A program made the translations under genes and the position numbers. DNA of 64,000 nucleotides, from NCBI GenBank assembly GCA_003235365.1, contig QJWJ01000114.1:1-64000 (forward strand). The letters run 5' to 3'. This DNA comes from Deltaproteobacteria bacterium (GTDB lineage Bacteria > Myxococcota_A > Polyangia > Polyangiales > Polyangiaceae). This document shows positions 1 to 9,345 of this stretch, piece by piece (positions within the stretch are counted from its first letter, which is position 1; each line of letters starts with the position of its first letter). The notes beneath the pieces are model-generated. The model was not told the origin of the DNA and did not search any database. It saw nothing but the letters and a program-made list of their open reading frames with translations.

Positions 1-90
1 CCCGAAGAAGACGGCCAGCACGGTCAGTACCATCCACCGATAGCGTCGACGGAACTCCCCGACGTCACTTCGCTGAACCAGTAGCCTCAC
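1..90 (-). CDS. mrdA: Penicillin-binding protein 2, N-terminal fragment
   Basis: Only the first 30 codons are inside the window; the gene runs off the left edge. A GTG start at 90 gives a basic N-terminus (LLVQRSDVGEFRRRYRW) followed by a hydrophobic stretch (MVLTVLAVFFG), the short cytoplasmic tail and single membrane anchor expected of the elongation-specific transpeptidase PBP2. The GTG overlaps the TGA stop of mreD (GTGA), so translation is probably coupled. Position directly after mreBCD is the classic mre-mrd order, in which PBP2 crosslinks lateral-wall peptidoglycan within the Rod complex. The call rests mainly on context and the N-terminal pattern, since no catalytic motif is visible. 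Confidence 0.75.
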   Translation of the reverse strand, partial: MRLLVQRSDVGEFRRRYRWMVLTVLAVFFG

Positions 91-617
91 GAGCTACCGC
101 CCCCCTCTGCGGCGCGAGGCGCGCCCACGCCTTGGTAGAGTCGATGGGCGATTCTGAAGACGAGCGGCGATACGATCCCCGTCGAAATGGCACGAGGAAC
201 GATCAACGTCGCGATCTCGAGCGGACGTTGCGCATCTACACCGAAGATCGCGAGCAAAGTCAGCAAGATCGCGCTTTCGATGAGCGAAAAGACGGCAGCC
301 AAGAACACCTGGGTCGGGAGTGTCTGAGCGCTCAGCCTGACTGCGGTCACCCGGGACAGCCACCACACGGCGACGGAAGAAAACGTAAACAGGCCAATCG
401 GCGCCGAAGCGAACAAGTCGGTAGCGTAGCCCAAGCCGAACGCCAACAACGCACCTCGCGCCATGGCGCTTTCGTGAACGCCCAAGAAAACGATCAGCGG
501 CAACACGAGGTTCGGCGTGATCCCGTGAACGTTCAAGCCACCGAGGAAGCGGAACAGGTTACCCTGAACCAGAAGTAGTGCGATTCCGATGGCGATGACG
601 GCGGCATTACGCATCAT
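87..617 (-). CDS. mreD: Rod shape-determining protein MreD
   Basis: This 176-residue, strongly hydrophobic protein has about five predicted membrane segments and the MreD look (NLVLPLIVFLGVHES, then FGLGYATDLFASAPIGLFTF). MreD is the integral membrane partner of MreC in the Rod elongasome that directs lateral wall synthesis. Its ATG follows the mreC stop with no gap (TGAATG), and its own stop overlaps the mrdA start, so mreC-mreD-mrdA should be translated in a coupled way. Length matches the usual 160-180 residues. A second ATG follows immediately, so the start could be one codon later. Confidence 0.93.
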   Translation of the reverse strand: MMRNAAVIAIGIALLLVQGNLFRFLGGLNVHGITPNLVLPLIVFLGVHESAMARGALLAFGLGYATDLFASAPIGLFTFSSVAVWWLSRVTAVRLSAQTLPTQVFLAAVFSLIESAILLTLLAIFGVDAQRPLEIATLIVPRAISTGIVSPLVFRIAHRLYQGVGAPRAAEGGGSS

Positions 618-1484
618 TCACCGCTGCGCGCTCGCCCGCTCCTGCGGGGTACAGTTCTCTTGCTCGCTCTGAATGATCAACACCTCGCCCAGTCGTGAGA
701 AGTCGACGGTGGGTTTGGCCTCGACGCGCTGGTAGATGCCGAACTCGCGTTTGACCACTTTCGTGACCTGAGCAACGGGAATCCCCGATGGGAAACGGCA
801 ACCGAACCCACTGGTGAGCAGGACGTCCCCGACGTCGATTTCGTCATCTCGACGGACGTATTCGACGTGGACGACGTACTGCCCCTCGTTGCCGATCCCG
901 CGCACGAAACCACGAGCCCGAGTGCGCTCCACGACGACGTCCACGCCAAAACCGCTATCCACTGCCAGCTGGACGTCGATCTTGGCGCCAGCCACGCGCT
1001 GAACGGTTCCGACGACGCCGCCGATGGCGACGACCGGCATGTTCTCTTTGACGCCACCGCCCGTCGAGTCGAGCGTCACTCGCGTCACTCGAAAGTAGTC
1101 GGTCGTGTCTTTCGAAACGACCACGGCACTGACAGTTTCTGCGTCGATTGACTCTCGAAGATTCAACAGCCCACGCAGCCGATTGTTCTCCACCTCCACG
1201 CCCACGAGCTCGCTGACGCGAGCCCTCAGCTGCGCGTTCTCGTACGCGAGCTTGTCGTTGTCAGCCCGCACGTCGACTAGATACACGTAGTCGCCGATGA
1301 GACTGCTCACACCTCGCGCCAACGCCGAGGCGGCATACTCGACGGGTGTTGCGATCCGCATCAGCGTGCGGTCGATGGGGTTCATCTCCTGTGGGTTGCG
1401 AATGCTGGCCCGCAAGAAGAAGAACGGAACCGCGAGAAGCAGAACCACAAGCGCGGTGTCTCTGTAGCGTCGAAAAGGAGCCAC
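618..1484 (-). CDS. mreC: Rod shape-determining protein MreC
   Basis: The 288-residue protein has one N-terminal membrane helix (about residues 9-25, ALVVLLLAVPFFFL), a coiled-coil segment (about 75-105, DNDKLAYENAQLRARV) and a C-terminal beta-rich region with the MreC signatures GVVGTVQRV and DVLLTSGFG near 170-235. MreC is the periplasmic scaffold that activates PBP2/RodA during elongation. The gene lies between mreB and mreD and abuts mreD directly. Length and domain order are normal. The C-terminal 20 residues (QENCTPQERASAQR) are polar and look disordered. Confidence 0.95.
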   Translation of the reverse strand: MAPFRRYRDTALVVLLLAVPFFFLRASIRNPQEMNPIDRTLMRIATPVEYAASALARGVSSLIGDYVYLVDVRADNDKLAYENAQLRARVSELVGVEVENNRLRGLLNLRESIDAETVSAVVVSKDTTDYFRVTRVTLDSTGGGVKENMPVVAIGGVVGTVQRVAGAKIDVQLAVDSGFGVDVVVERTRARGFVRGIGNEGQYVVHVEYVRRDDEIDVGDVLLTSGFGCRFPSGIPVAQVTKVVKREFGIYQRVEAKPTVDFSRLGEVLIIQSEQENCTPQERASAQR

Positions 1485-1594
1485 GACTCAACCTGAGGGT
1501 TCCGATGTGGCCTCGGACGGGGTTGGGATTGGGGGACTGAACATGGCTGGGACGAATGCCGACCCACCGAAGGAGCGCTCTCGGAGACGGACCG

Positions 1595-2632
<1,038 letters not shown>

Positions 2633-2782
2633 TTACTCAGCCGCGGATGGTCGTCGTCGCCCCGAAGGCACCCGAATCTGGCGGCGTTCGGCGGCTTAGC
2701 ACGCCGGTTGTCCCCAAAGCAATTTGCCCCGGAGGCAGCAACCTACATGTGGCGTGACTACAAAACGGCCGAACAGCCCAGC

Positions 2783-3670
2783 TCAGTCATCGTCCCAGTC
2801 GTCGACGTAATCGTCTGCCCGGGTCGAACGGAAGCTGCCGCTCCCGCCCCCCCGCCGTTTCTTTGGCTGGCGCTCTTCCGAGCCGAGCCGCTGTTTGCGT
2901 TTCTTGTCTTTCTTCTTTTCCCAGCGATTGGCACGACGTGCATCGCCAGCTTCCCCTCCAGCTTCGGCGGGGGGAAAACTCGGTGCAAAGCCAGGCCCAG
3001 GCTCGTTGGCCGGTGCGGTGGGCGGCGTACGCGGCCCAGCAGGCCGAGACATGGGGGGACGCGCCATCGGCGGTCGCGTCGGCCGCGGACCGCCTCCGCC
3101 GGCAGGGGCGCCACGCGCCCGTGCAACGCTCACGGACAGAGAACGTCCGCGAAGTTCCAGCGAAGTCAGTTCATCGGCAGCACGCCGCGCGCTGTCAGCA
3201 CTGTCGAGCGTGACGAACCCGAAACCACGAGCGCGCCCGTCCGCGTCCGTCGGCAGGTGAACGCGGCGAACGCGGTCGAAGCCGTTGTCGGCAAACAACT
3301 GCTCGACGTCGGCAGGCGAGCAGTCGAAGGGCAGATTGCCAAGATACAGCGTCGACTCCTCACTCGCGGCTGGCGGTTGCGAGGGACGGTTCGTGGGCCC
3401 ACCTCCTCGATCCCCGCGGAACTCACGAACGGAAATCGAACGTCCGCCCTGAATGCTCCCGTCCAGCTTCGCGCGCACGGCGCGCGCCTCCTCGGCTGTC
3501 GCCATCGTCAGGAAAGCAAAGCCGCGGGCGATACCCGTGGCTCGATCCCGAGGGACGCTGACCTCCTGAACGGTGCCCCCGACCGACTCGAATAGCTCGC
3601 GGAGCCCCTGCTCCGTCGCGGATTCGTCCAAACCTGCCACGAAGAGCTTGCGCTCGTCCTCGACCGACAT
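2783..3670 (-). CDS. Tandem-RRM RNA-binding protein with charged tail
   Basis: The 295-residue protein contains two RNA recognition motifs. RRM1 (about residues 6-85) has RNP2 KLFVAGL and RNP1 RGFAFLTM; RRM2 (about 108-186) has RNP2 LYLGNL and RNP1 RGFGFVTL. The rest is low complexity: a Pro/Arg/Met-rich stretch (TRPPMARPPMSRP), a basic patch (EKKKDKKRKQR) and an acidic end (DDYVDDWDDD). Bacterial RRM proteins are usually single-domain and about 80-100 residues, so two RRMs with a disordered, oppositely charged tail is unusual and resembles eukaryotic hnRNP-like layouts. It probably binds single-stranded RNA; targets are unknown. The gene stands alone, in the same direction as mreB but separated by 153 bp. 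Confidence 0.9.
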   Translation of the reverse strand: MSVEDERKLFVAGLDESATEQGLRELFESVGGTVQEVSVPRDRATGIARGFAFLTMATAEEARAVRAKLDGSIQGGRSISVREFRGDRGGGPTNRPSQPPAASEESTLYLGNLPFDCSPADVEQLFADNGFDRVRRVHLPTDADGRARGFGFVTLDSADSARRAADELTSLELRGRSLSVSVARARGAPAGGGGPRPTRPPMARPPMSRPAGPRTPPTAPANEPGPGFAPSFPPAEAGGEAGDARRANRWEKKKDKKRKQRLGSEERQPKKRRGGGSGSFRSTRADDYVDDWDDD

Positions 3671-3762
3671 TCTCGTACCTGCAACCTCGCGATGTACTTT
3701 TTTACTTCAGCAAGCGCCCAGCATCACGACCGCGGCGTCGCTGCATGAGCGGAGCGAAAAAC

Positions 3763-3804
3763 ACTGAGTGAAGCAAACTGAGTAGAGCAAACTGAGTGGA
3801 TCAA
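3763..3804. repeat. Three tandem 14-bp direct repeats
   Basis: Three contiguous imperfect copies, ACTGAGTGAAGCAA, ACTGAGTAGAGCAA and ACTGAGTGGATCAA, lie in the intergenic region between the divergently transcribed RRM protein and lipid kinase genes. The ACTGAGT core is invariant. No ORF uses them convincingly. They could be iterated protein-binding sites or just a short microsatellite-like duplication. Confidence 0.85.
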
Positions 3805-3946
3805 CGATGGTGGAGCAAGCACAGCGCACGGCAACCCAACCAGGAGGCGTAGTCTACTAGGGGTCGCGTCCGGCCGAAACAGCAAAAAACCAACTACTTC
3901 CGATTGGCAGCGCCAACTCGTTAGAGCATACGGCGGAGTAGCTTCC

Positions 3947-4873
3947 ATGAAAGTCCGACTGATCGTCAACCCCAACGCTGGAGCCGGGCGCGCGCGTGAC
4001 GGGATCCCGAGCGTCGTTGCCGCGTTCGCCCGCGCGGGAGAAAGCTGCGAAGTTGCGGAAACGGCTCGCCCGCGACACGCCGCAGAATTGCTGCGACAAG
4101 CGGCCAGCGACGGTGTGGAGCTCATTGCCGCGATGGGGGGCGACGGCACGCTCAACGAGGTCGCTCAAGCGTACCTGGACGAAGGCGGCAATCCGGTTAT
4201 CGGGCCGCAGCTCGGGGTCGTGCCTTTCGGTACGGGCGGCGATTTCCGCCGTAGCTTTGGCCTCAGCCACGATATCGACGAGGCGGTGAAGCGAATGCTC
4301 ACCTCGGAACCGAGAAGCCTCGATCTGGGCTTCGCCAGGTTGCACGACGATGATGGGCAGGTTTGCAGCCACGCCTTCATCAACGTCGGCAGCTTCGGAA
4401 TATCGGGGGTCGTCAGTCGCCTCGTGAACCGTGGGCCCAAATGGATGGGCGGCAAGACCACGTTCTATCTTGCGAGCGTCCGCGGAACGCTGGGCTACCG
4501 CAACCAACCGGTGCGACTGACGGTCGACGGCAAGGTCGTGTACGAGGGCCCCACGTACTTGGCCGCGTTTGCCAACGCTCGATACTTCGGCGGCGGAATG
4601 CGAATCGCGCCGGATGCCGACCCGGGCGACGGGGTGTTCGAGTGCATCGTGATCGGCGATGTGTCGCTGGCGGGCGCGTTCTCGCTGTCGTCGAAAATCT
4701 ACAAGGGCACTCATTTGCAGATGGACAAGGTTCACACGTTCCGGGGGCGTCACTTCACCGCATCCCCGTTGTACACGAGCGAACGAGTCTCGCTCGAGCT
4801 CGACGGTGAGAACCCGGGTCACCTACCGCTGGACGTCTCGGTGGTTCCAGGCGCTGTGACCTTGCGCGCCTGA
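3947..4873 (+). CDS. Diacylglycerol kinase catalytic-domain lipid kinase (YegS/BmrU type)
   Basis: The 308-residue protein has the DAGK_cat pattern: NPNAGAGRARD at residues 9-18, the nucleotide-binding GGDGTLNE at 64-71 and PFGTGGDFRRSFG at 93-105. Most homologues have GTGNDFAR at the last motif; here Asn is Gly. A C-terminal beta domain carries FANARYFGGGMRIAPDADPGDG, typical of YegS-like lipid kinases. It should phosphorylate a lipid such as diacylglycerol, feeding phosphatidate back into phospholipid synthesis; some relatives act on sphingoid bases, which myxobacteria contain, so substrate is open. The gene is monocistronic and convergent with the ferredoxin gene. Confidence 0.9.
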   Translation: MKVRLIVNPNAGAGRARDGIPSVVAAFARAGESCEVAETARPRHAAELLRQAASDGVELIAAMGGDGTLNEVAQAYLDEGGNPVIGPQLGVVPFGTGGDFRRSFGLSHDIDEAVKRMLTSEPRSLDLGFARLHDDDGQVCSHAFINVGSFGISGVVSRLVNRGPKWMGGKTTFYLASVRGTLGYRNQPVRLTVDGKVVYEGPTYLAAFANARYFGGGMRIAPDADPGDGVFECIVIGDVSLAGAFSLSSKIYKGTHLQMDKVHTFRGRHFTASPLYTSERVSLELDGENPGHLPLDVSVVPGAVTLRA

Positions 4874-4904
4874 CATCCGTACGCGCCCGTGGATCTGCCG
4901 AGAG

Positions 4905-5204
4905 CTACACGGGCCGAACCTTGATCATGCCCGCGCCCGCCTTCAACTTGACCTGGCACGCCAGGCGGCTGTGTGCAGGACCGCCAATCATCTGCAGCAG
5001 GTCGATCTCTTCGTCTTCGGGGGGCTCGAGGTACTCCTGCCCTTCCAAGACCTCGATGTGACAGGTGCCGCACGTGACTGAACGGCAGGAGAACGGTATC
5101 GGCAGCCAATGCTCGTCCGCGAGATCGACGAGCTCTTCGCCTCCCGCGGCCTCGACCTCCTTGCACGGGCCGATGCTGCTTTGCAGAACAATCAGTTTGG
5201 GCAC
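4905..5204 (-). CDS. 2Fe-2S ferredoxin (plant/adrenodoxin-like fold)
   Basis: From a GTG at 5204 the product is 99 residues, a normal ferredoxin length. The [2Fe-2S] ligands are Cys40, Cys45, Cys48 (CRSVTCGTC) and Cys83 (LACQV). The frame stays open upstream, but those codons are Arg/Pro-rich nonsense that would overlap the transporter gene, so the internal GTG is preferred although no strong ribosome-binding site is visible. The linker between the third and fourth Cys holds an acidic insert (LEPPEDEEIDLLQM). It is a soluble electron carrier; the redox partner cannot be told from context. It is divergent from the transporter gene at 5300. Confidence 0.9.
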   Translation of the reverse strand: MPKLIVLQSSIGPCKEVEAAGGEELVDLADEHWLPIPFSCRSVTCGTCHIEVLEGQEYLEPPEDEEIDLLQMIGGPAHSRLACQVKLKAGAGMIKVRPV

Positions 5205-5299
5205 CGGTTGAAGATACGGTAAGAGGGCACGACACCAAGCGCGAAAATGCGCGGCCTGGGTCGGGGTACGAGTTTCGAGAGCTAGGCCGAGTCGCCGCA

Positions 5300-6670
5300 A
5301 TGCAAACCATGCACAGACTGCTGCTCGGCCCCCTGCTGGCGATCGGCGTCGGCATCGCGTGCAGCGCGGCCGACCTGGCGCAACCCGCGGTCCTGACTGC
5401 CGCGCTGACCGCGTGGTGTGCGGCGTGGTGGGTGACCGAAGCCATACCGATCCCAGCCACGTCACTGATCCCCTTCGTCGGCTTTCCCGCTTTCGGTCTG
5501 CTGAGCCCCAAGGACCTGGCGGGCGCCTATGGGCACCCCCTCATCCTCTTGTTACTCGGCGGCTTCCTGCTGTCGTCGGCGATGGAGAGCAGCGGCGCGC
5601 ACCGCGGCGTAGCGCTCAGCTTGCTGCGCGCGATCGGCAACCGCAGCGAGAAGCAGCTCGTCCTGGCGTTCATGATCTGTTCAGCGGCACTCAGCATGTG
5701 GATATCGAACACGGCCACCACGTTGATGCTGCTGCCCGTGGCATTGGCGGTCATCGCCCAGCACGGCGCCCGACCAGAATTGGCCAAGTCACTGCTACTG
5801 GGGATCGCCTACGCCGCCAGCATCGGCGGACTCGGCACCCCCATCGGCACGCCTCCGAACGTGATCTTCATGGGGGTCTACCGCGAGCACTCGGGACAGG
5901 AGCTCAGCTTCCTGCAATGGATGGCCATCGGCATACCGGCCACGGTTACGTTGCTACCCGTGGCGTGGTTGGTCCTCACCAAGCGCTTGCGGGGGGTCGG
6001 TGCCGACATCCCCATTGAGCGGGTGAGATGGACTCGCGGACAGCGGCGAGTGCTGTGGGTGTTCGCTTTGACGGCAGCGTTGTGGATGACCCGCAAGGAG
6101 CCGTTCGGGGGCTGGGCGGCGTGGTTGCCTCAATCCACGGCGGACGACGGCACCGTAGCATTGGGGGCGGCCCTGTTGTTGTTCGTCCTGCCCAACGGCG
6201 AGGGCGGCAGGATGCTGGACTGGGAGCAAACACGGCGGCTGCCGTGGGGTCTGATGCTGCTGTTCGCCGGAGGGATAGCCATCGCGAAGGCGTTCGATGC
6301 CTCGGGGTTGTCCCAGACCATCGGGTACGGATTGGCCGGCTTCGCCAGCCTTCCGAAAGTCGTGATGATCGGTTTGCTCTGCTTGCTGGTGACGTTCCTG
6401 ACCGAAGTGACGAGCAACACGGCAATCACCACCCTGTTGATGCCGATCTTGGCCGCTGCCGCCGCGGCAGCCGGTCAGGATGCCCGCCTGATGATGGTCC
6501 CCGCCGCGCTCAGCGCCAGCTGCGCGTTCATGCTGCCGGTAGCGACGGTTCCGAACGCGATAGTATTTGGGACCGAGCACATCACCATCACCGACATGTC
6601 GCGGGCTGGGCTGAAACTGAACCTGCTAGGCACCTGCGCGCTGACGCTACTGTGTACGGTTCTGCTTTGA
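5300..6670 (+). CDS. DASS (SLC13) family anion transporter
   Basis: The 456-residue polytopic membrane protein has about 11-12 hydrophobic segments. The DASS family Ser-Asn-Thr signatures that bind sodium and carboxylate are both present: WISNTATTLMLLP near residue 135 and TEVTSNTAITTLLMP near 375. WWVTEAIPIPATSLIPF near 43 is also characteristic. Family members import dicarboxylates, citrate or sulfate with sodium; the substrate cannot be assigned from sequence here. There is no operon partner. The SGNH gene follows about 90 bp later on the same strand but functionally belongs to the next locus. Confidence 0.92.
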   Translation: MQTMHRLLLGPLLAIGVGIACSAADLAQPAVLTAALTAWCAAWWVTEAIPIPATSLIPFVGFPAFGLLSPKDLAGAYGHPLILLLLGGFLLSSAMESSGAHRGVALSLLRAIGNRSEKQLVLAFMICSAALSMWISNTATTLMLLPVALAVIAQHGARPELAKSLLLGIAYAASIGGLGTPIGTPPNVIFMGVYREHSGQELSFLQWMAIGIPATVTLLPVAWLVLTKRLRGVGADIPIERVRWTRGQRRVLWVFALTAALWMTRKEPFGGWAAWLPQSTADDGTVALGAALLLFVLPNGEGGRMLDWEQTRRLPWGLMLLFAGGIAIAKAFDASGLSQTIGYGLAGFASLPKVVMIGLLCLLVTFLTEVTSNTAITTLLMPILAAAAAAAGQDARLMMVPAALSASCAFMLPVATVPNAIVFGTEHITITDMSRAGLKLNLLGTCALTLLCTVLL

Positions 6671-6758
6671 AGCGCTCGGGAGTCGTTGCGACGAGCAGGG
6701 CGAAGCCGATACACCTTGCGGTTTGACATCCCGCGCCGCCCGCGCTTTGCTGAACGGC

Positions 6759-8267
6759 GTGACGCTCGACACCCGCCGCGGCCTGTTTCTCACCGCGTGG
6801 CTGTCGTTGTCGTGTGCGGCGCCACCGGAGCGCCTGCCGCGGGCTGAATCACCCCAAGCGCGGCCAACGCCGGCGCCGCCCCCGCCCGCCCCGGCCGTGA
6901 CTCCGGTACCGCAACCAGCTCCCGAACAGGCGCCCAGCTCGGTCGACGCGGACTCGCCGAGTTACAACCACGAGGTCCTGGCACTGCGCGCTCGGGCGCA
7001 GGCGCGGATCCTCGGTGATTCGAAGCTAATCGAGGACGAGGCGGGGCGGGTCGTCGAATCGAGCGACATCCCCGTCGACGAAGCGGGCATCCCTGCCTGG
7101 GTGAACGGTAATACCCTGGGCCAATTCATCCCCGTCGAGAACGAATCGGCGCTCGAGCATTTCAACGACGCCCTCGAACGTCTCGCGACGGGTCGCGACG
7201 AAGACAAGAAGCTCCGCATTGCCGTCTACGGTGCCTCACACACGCAAGGCGACCTGTACACCGGCTACCTCCGCTACTACCTGCAGAGCCGTTTCGGCAA
7301 TGGTGGCCCGGGGTTCATGCAGATGGCGTTGATTAACCCCTGGTACCGAAAGTTCGACTTTCGCGTCAAGAGCACCGGATTTCGAACCGAGTACGCCCAG
7401 AAGAAGGAACCGCCCCCGCACGGCCTCTTCGGCCTGTTTGGTCTGAGCGTCGTCGGACGCTTCCCTTACGCCTACGCCGAGGTTTCTCCGGCCAACGACC
7501 GCGACCTGGAGTTGGCCGCCGATCACTACGAGCTGTACTATGCAGCCGAACCGCGAGGCGGCGATCTGAAGCTGAGCATCGACAGTCAGAAGCCGATCAT
7601 TCTCACGGGTGCGGCCGATCAAGTCGAGGCCCGGTACGAGACGATTCAACTGGGCTTGGGCTGGCACGAAGTCCAAGTGAGGCCGCGAGGCAACGGCCCG
7701 ATCCGCCTGTATGGCATCAGCATCGAACGCAGCGCGCCAGGCATCGTCGTCGATACGCTCGGCATCAACGGCACCCGCGCGGCCAACATGCTCACCTGGG
7801 ACATGCCGTTGTGGGTCGAACATCTCACCCGGCGCTCACCCGATCTCGTCGTCTTCGCCTACGGGACGAACGAAACGACGGACGTCGGTGAACCGATCGA
7901 AGTCTACGAGACGCAGCTGGGTGAGGTGTTGAAGCGCCTACGCACCGCCCTTCCCACCACGAGCTGCGTGCTGATGGGGCCGGGCGACTTCCCCCGCGAG
8001 GGAGACGACGGCTGGAAGACTCGCAGCAGACTTCTGGACATCATCGACGTCCAGCGCAAGCTCGCGCCGCGCTATGATTGTGCATTCTGGGACACGTTCG
8101 AGTTCATGGGTGGCGAAGGCTCGATGCACCGCTGGGTGGAGGCAAAACCAGCGTTGGGCGCGCCCGACCACATTCATTTCACGGCGCGGGGTTACGTCAA
8201 GCTGGGCATGGCGTTCGGCGACGCACTGATGCGCAGCTACGACGCTTTCCATCTGCAGCCCGACTGA
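6759..8267 (+). CDS. Exported SGNH/GDSL-family hydrolase or O-acyltransferase (paralogue 1)
   Basis: With a GTG start at 6759 the 502-residue product begins with a signal sequence (basic DTRRG, then LFLTAWLSLSC), possibly a lipoprotein, although the box is not canonical. A TTG at 6723 is an alternative start. A Pro/Ala-rich linker (about residues 30-65) precedes an SGNH domain: block I GASHTQGD with the nucleophile Ser near residue 160, block III AYGTNE, and the catalytic DxxH in PDHIHF near the C-terminus. It is a clear paralogue of the protein at 9346-11049. Such proteins work with MBOAT acyltransferases to move acetyl groups onto exopolysaccharide or cell-wall sugars; that role is inferred from the MBOAT gene at 11142. 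Confidence 0.85.
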   Translation: MTLDTRRGLFLTAWLSLSCAAPPERLPRAESPQARPTPAPPPPAPAVTPVPQPAPEQAPSSVDADSPSYNHEVLALRARAQARILGDSKLIEDEAGRVVESSDIPVDEAGIPAWVNGNTLGQFIPVENESALEHFNDALERLATGRDEDKKLRIAVYGASHTQGDLYTGYLRYYLQSRFGNGGPGFMQMALINPWYRKFDFRVKSTGFRTEYAQKKEPPPHGLFGLFGLSVVGRFPYAYAEVSPANDRDLELAADHYELYYAAEPRGGDLKLSIDSQKPIILTGAADQVEARYETIQLGLGWHEVQVRPRGNGPIRLYGISIERSAPGIVVDTLGINGTRAANMLTWDMPLWVEHLTRRSPDLVVFAYGTNETTDVGEPIEVYETQLGEVLKRLRTALPTTSCVLMGPGDFPREGDDGWKTRSRLLDIIDVQRKLAPRYDCAFWDTFEFMGGEGSMHRWVEAKPALGAPDHIHFTARGYVKLGMAFGDALMRSYDAFHLQPD

Positions 8268-8295
8268 ATGCATCGCGGTTGCAACGAGGAAACCT

Positions 8296-9099
8296 TCAAC
8301 ACACTCGGTTGCGCCCCTCCGCTTTGGCGCAGTACAGACGTTCGTCGGCCCGAGCGACGGTGGCCATCGGCGCTTCTGCGGCCGCCATCTCGGCAACTCC
8401 AGCGGAAATGGTCAGTGGAACGCGTGTCGGGAGTTCGGCGATCGCCGCGCGCGCGCGCTCGCAAAATAGCTTTGCACCACGCAACCAGACTGGAAGCACA
8501 GCAAGAAACTCTTCGCCGCCCCAACGCGCGACGAGGTGAAGCGCTTGCTCCGCGGCGCGTCGATTTCCGATGCCCGTGAGCGGGTCGACGTAGAGCTGCC
8601 GCTCGCGCTGATCGAGCAGGTCGCGCTCGGCCGTCACATCGTGCCAAACGACGAGAAAGCCGTCCCCCGACAACAGGCGTCCAGGAACGACGCAACCCAC
8701 GACGACGCGGTCGGCTCAAGATCAACTCGGTGGTCGACCGCTGTGCGCCCGTGACCAAGCGGCCTTCGACCTGTTCGGGCTCTTGCGCACGTTGGCGTAC
8801 GTGATCGACGAACCGCTCCCGATTCAAATCGTTCATGGTTTCATGATCGAGCGCAAACATCTCAGCATCGGCGCGATTGGCCAAGACGATTCGCCGCTCG
8901 GCATCGAGCAATGCGCGACCAATGCGCGCGGTATGTTGGCCGCGAGCGTCGTATACGTGCGCTCGTTGCGTTTCGATTCCGCGTGAGCAAGCAGCAACTC
9001 GGCTTCCTCGCGTCGACGAGCCGTGACACCCCTCACGATCAAAATGAACGCCGAGTCTTCGTGGACTGCAACGCTTCCGAGCGTCACTTCCACGGCCAT
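8296..9099 (-). pseudogene. Decayed PAS-GGDEF diguanylate cyclase
   Basis: Homology runs through three frames. The end of one PAS domain (VEVTLGSVAVHEDSA then ILIVRGVTARRREEAEL) is in the frame starting at 9099. A second PAS core (ALLDAERRIVLANRADAEMF) continues in the frame ending at 8237. The GGDEF part (WHDVTAERDLLDQR, YVDPLTGIGNRRAAEQ, ARWGGEEFLAVLP) is in the frame 8700-8296. Two frameshifts are therefore needed. Only about 13 residues separate DPLTGIGNRR from GGEEF, where about 60 are normal, so the metal-binding segment is deleted. The 5' end is also missing: a stop lies just upstream of the first ATG. The gene cannot make active cyclase. The alternative, several sequencing errors, does not explain the internal deletion. 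Confidence 0.85.
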
Positions 9100-9345
9100 C
9101 GCTCACCTTCCACGTAGAAGGGCCCTATGGCTCCGGGGGCTAGGAGGCATCGAGGACGGCCGCTGTAGGTTTGGCTCCACCCGGCGGTACTCGGGATTGG
9201 GCTTGCCCACCGACCTCGCTACGTCGCGCTCGGTCGGCTGCTGAGCCGCAGCTGTTGGCCCTCGCGATCCCCACTGTGCCGTGCCCGGTGAGCGGACCAG
9301 CTCGACCCGACTGGTCGAATCACCACCGCGGGAGCGACCGGGACC

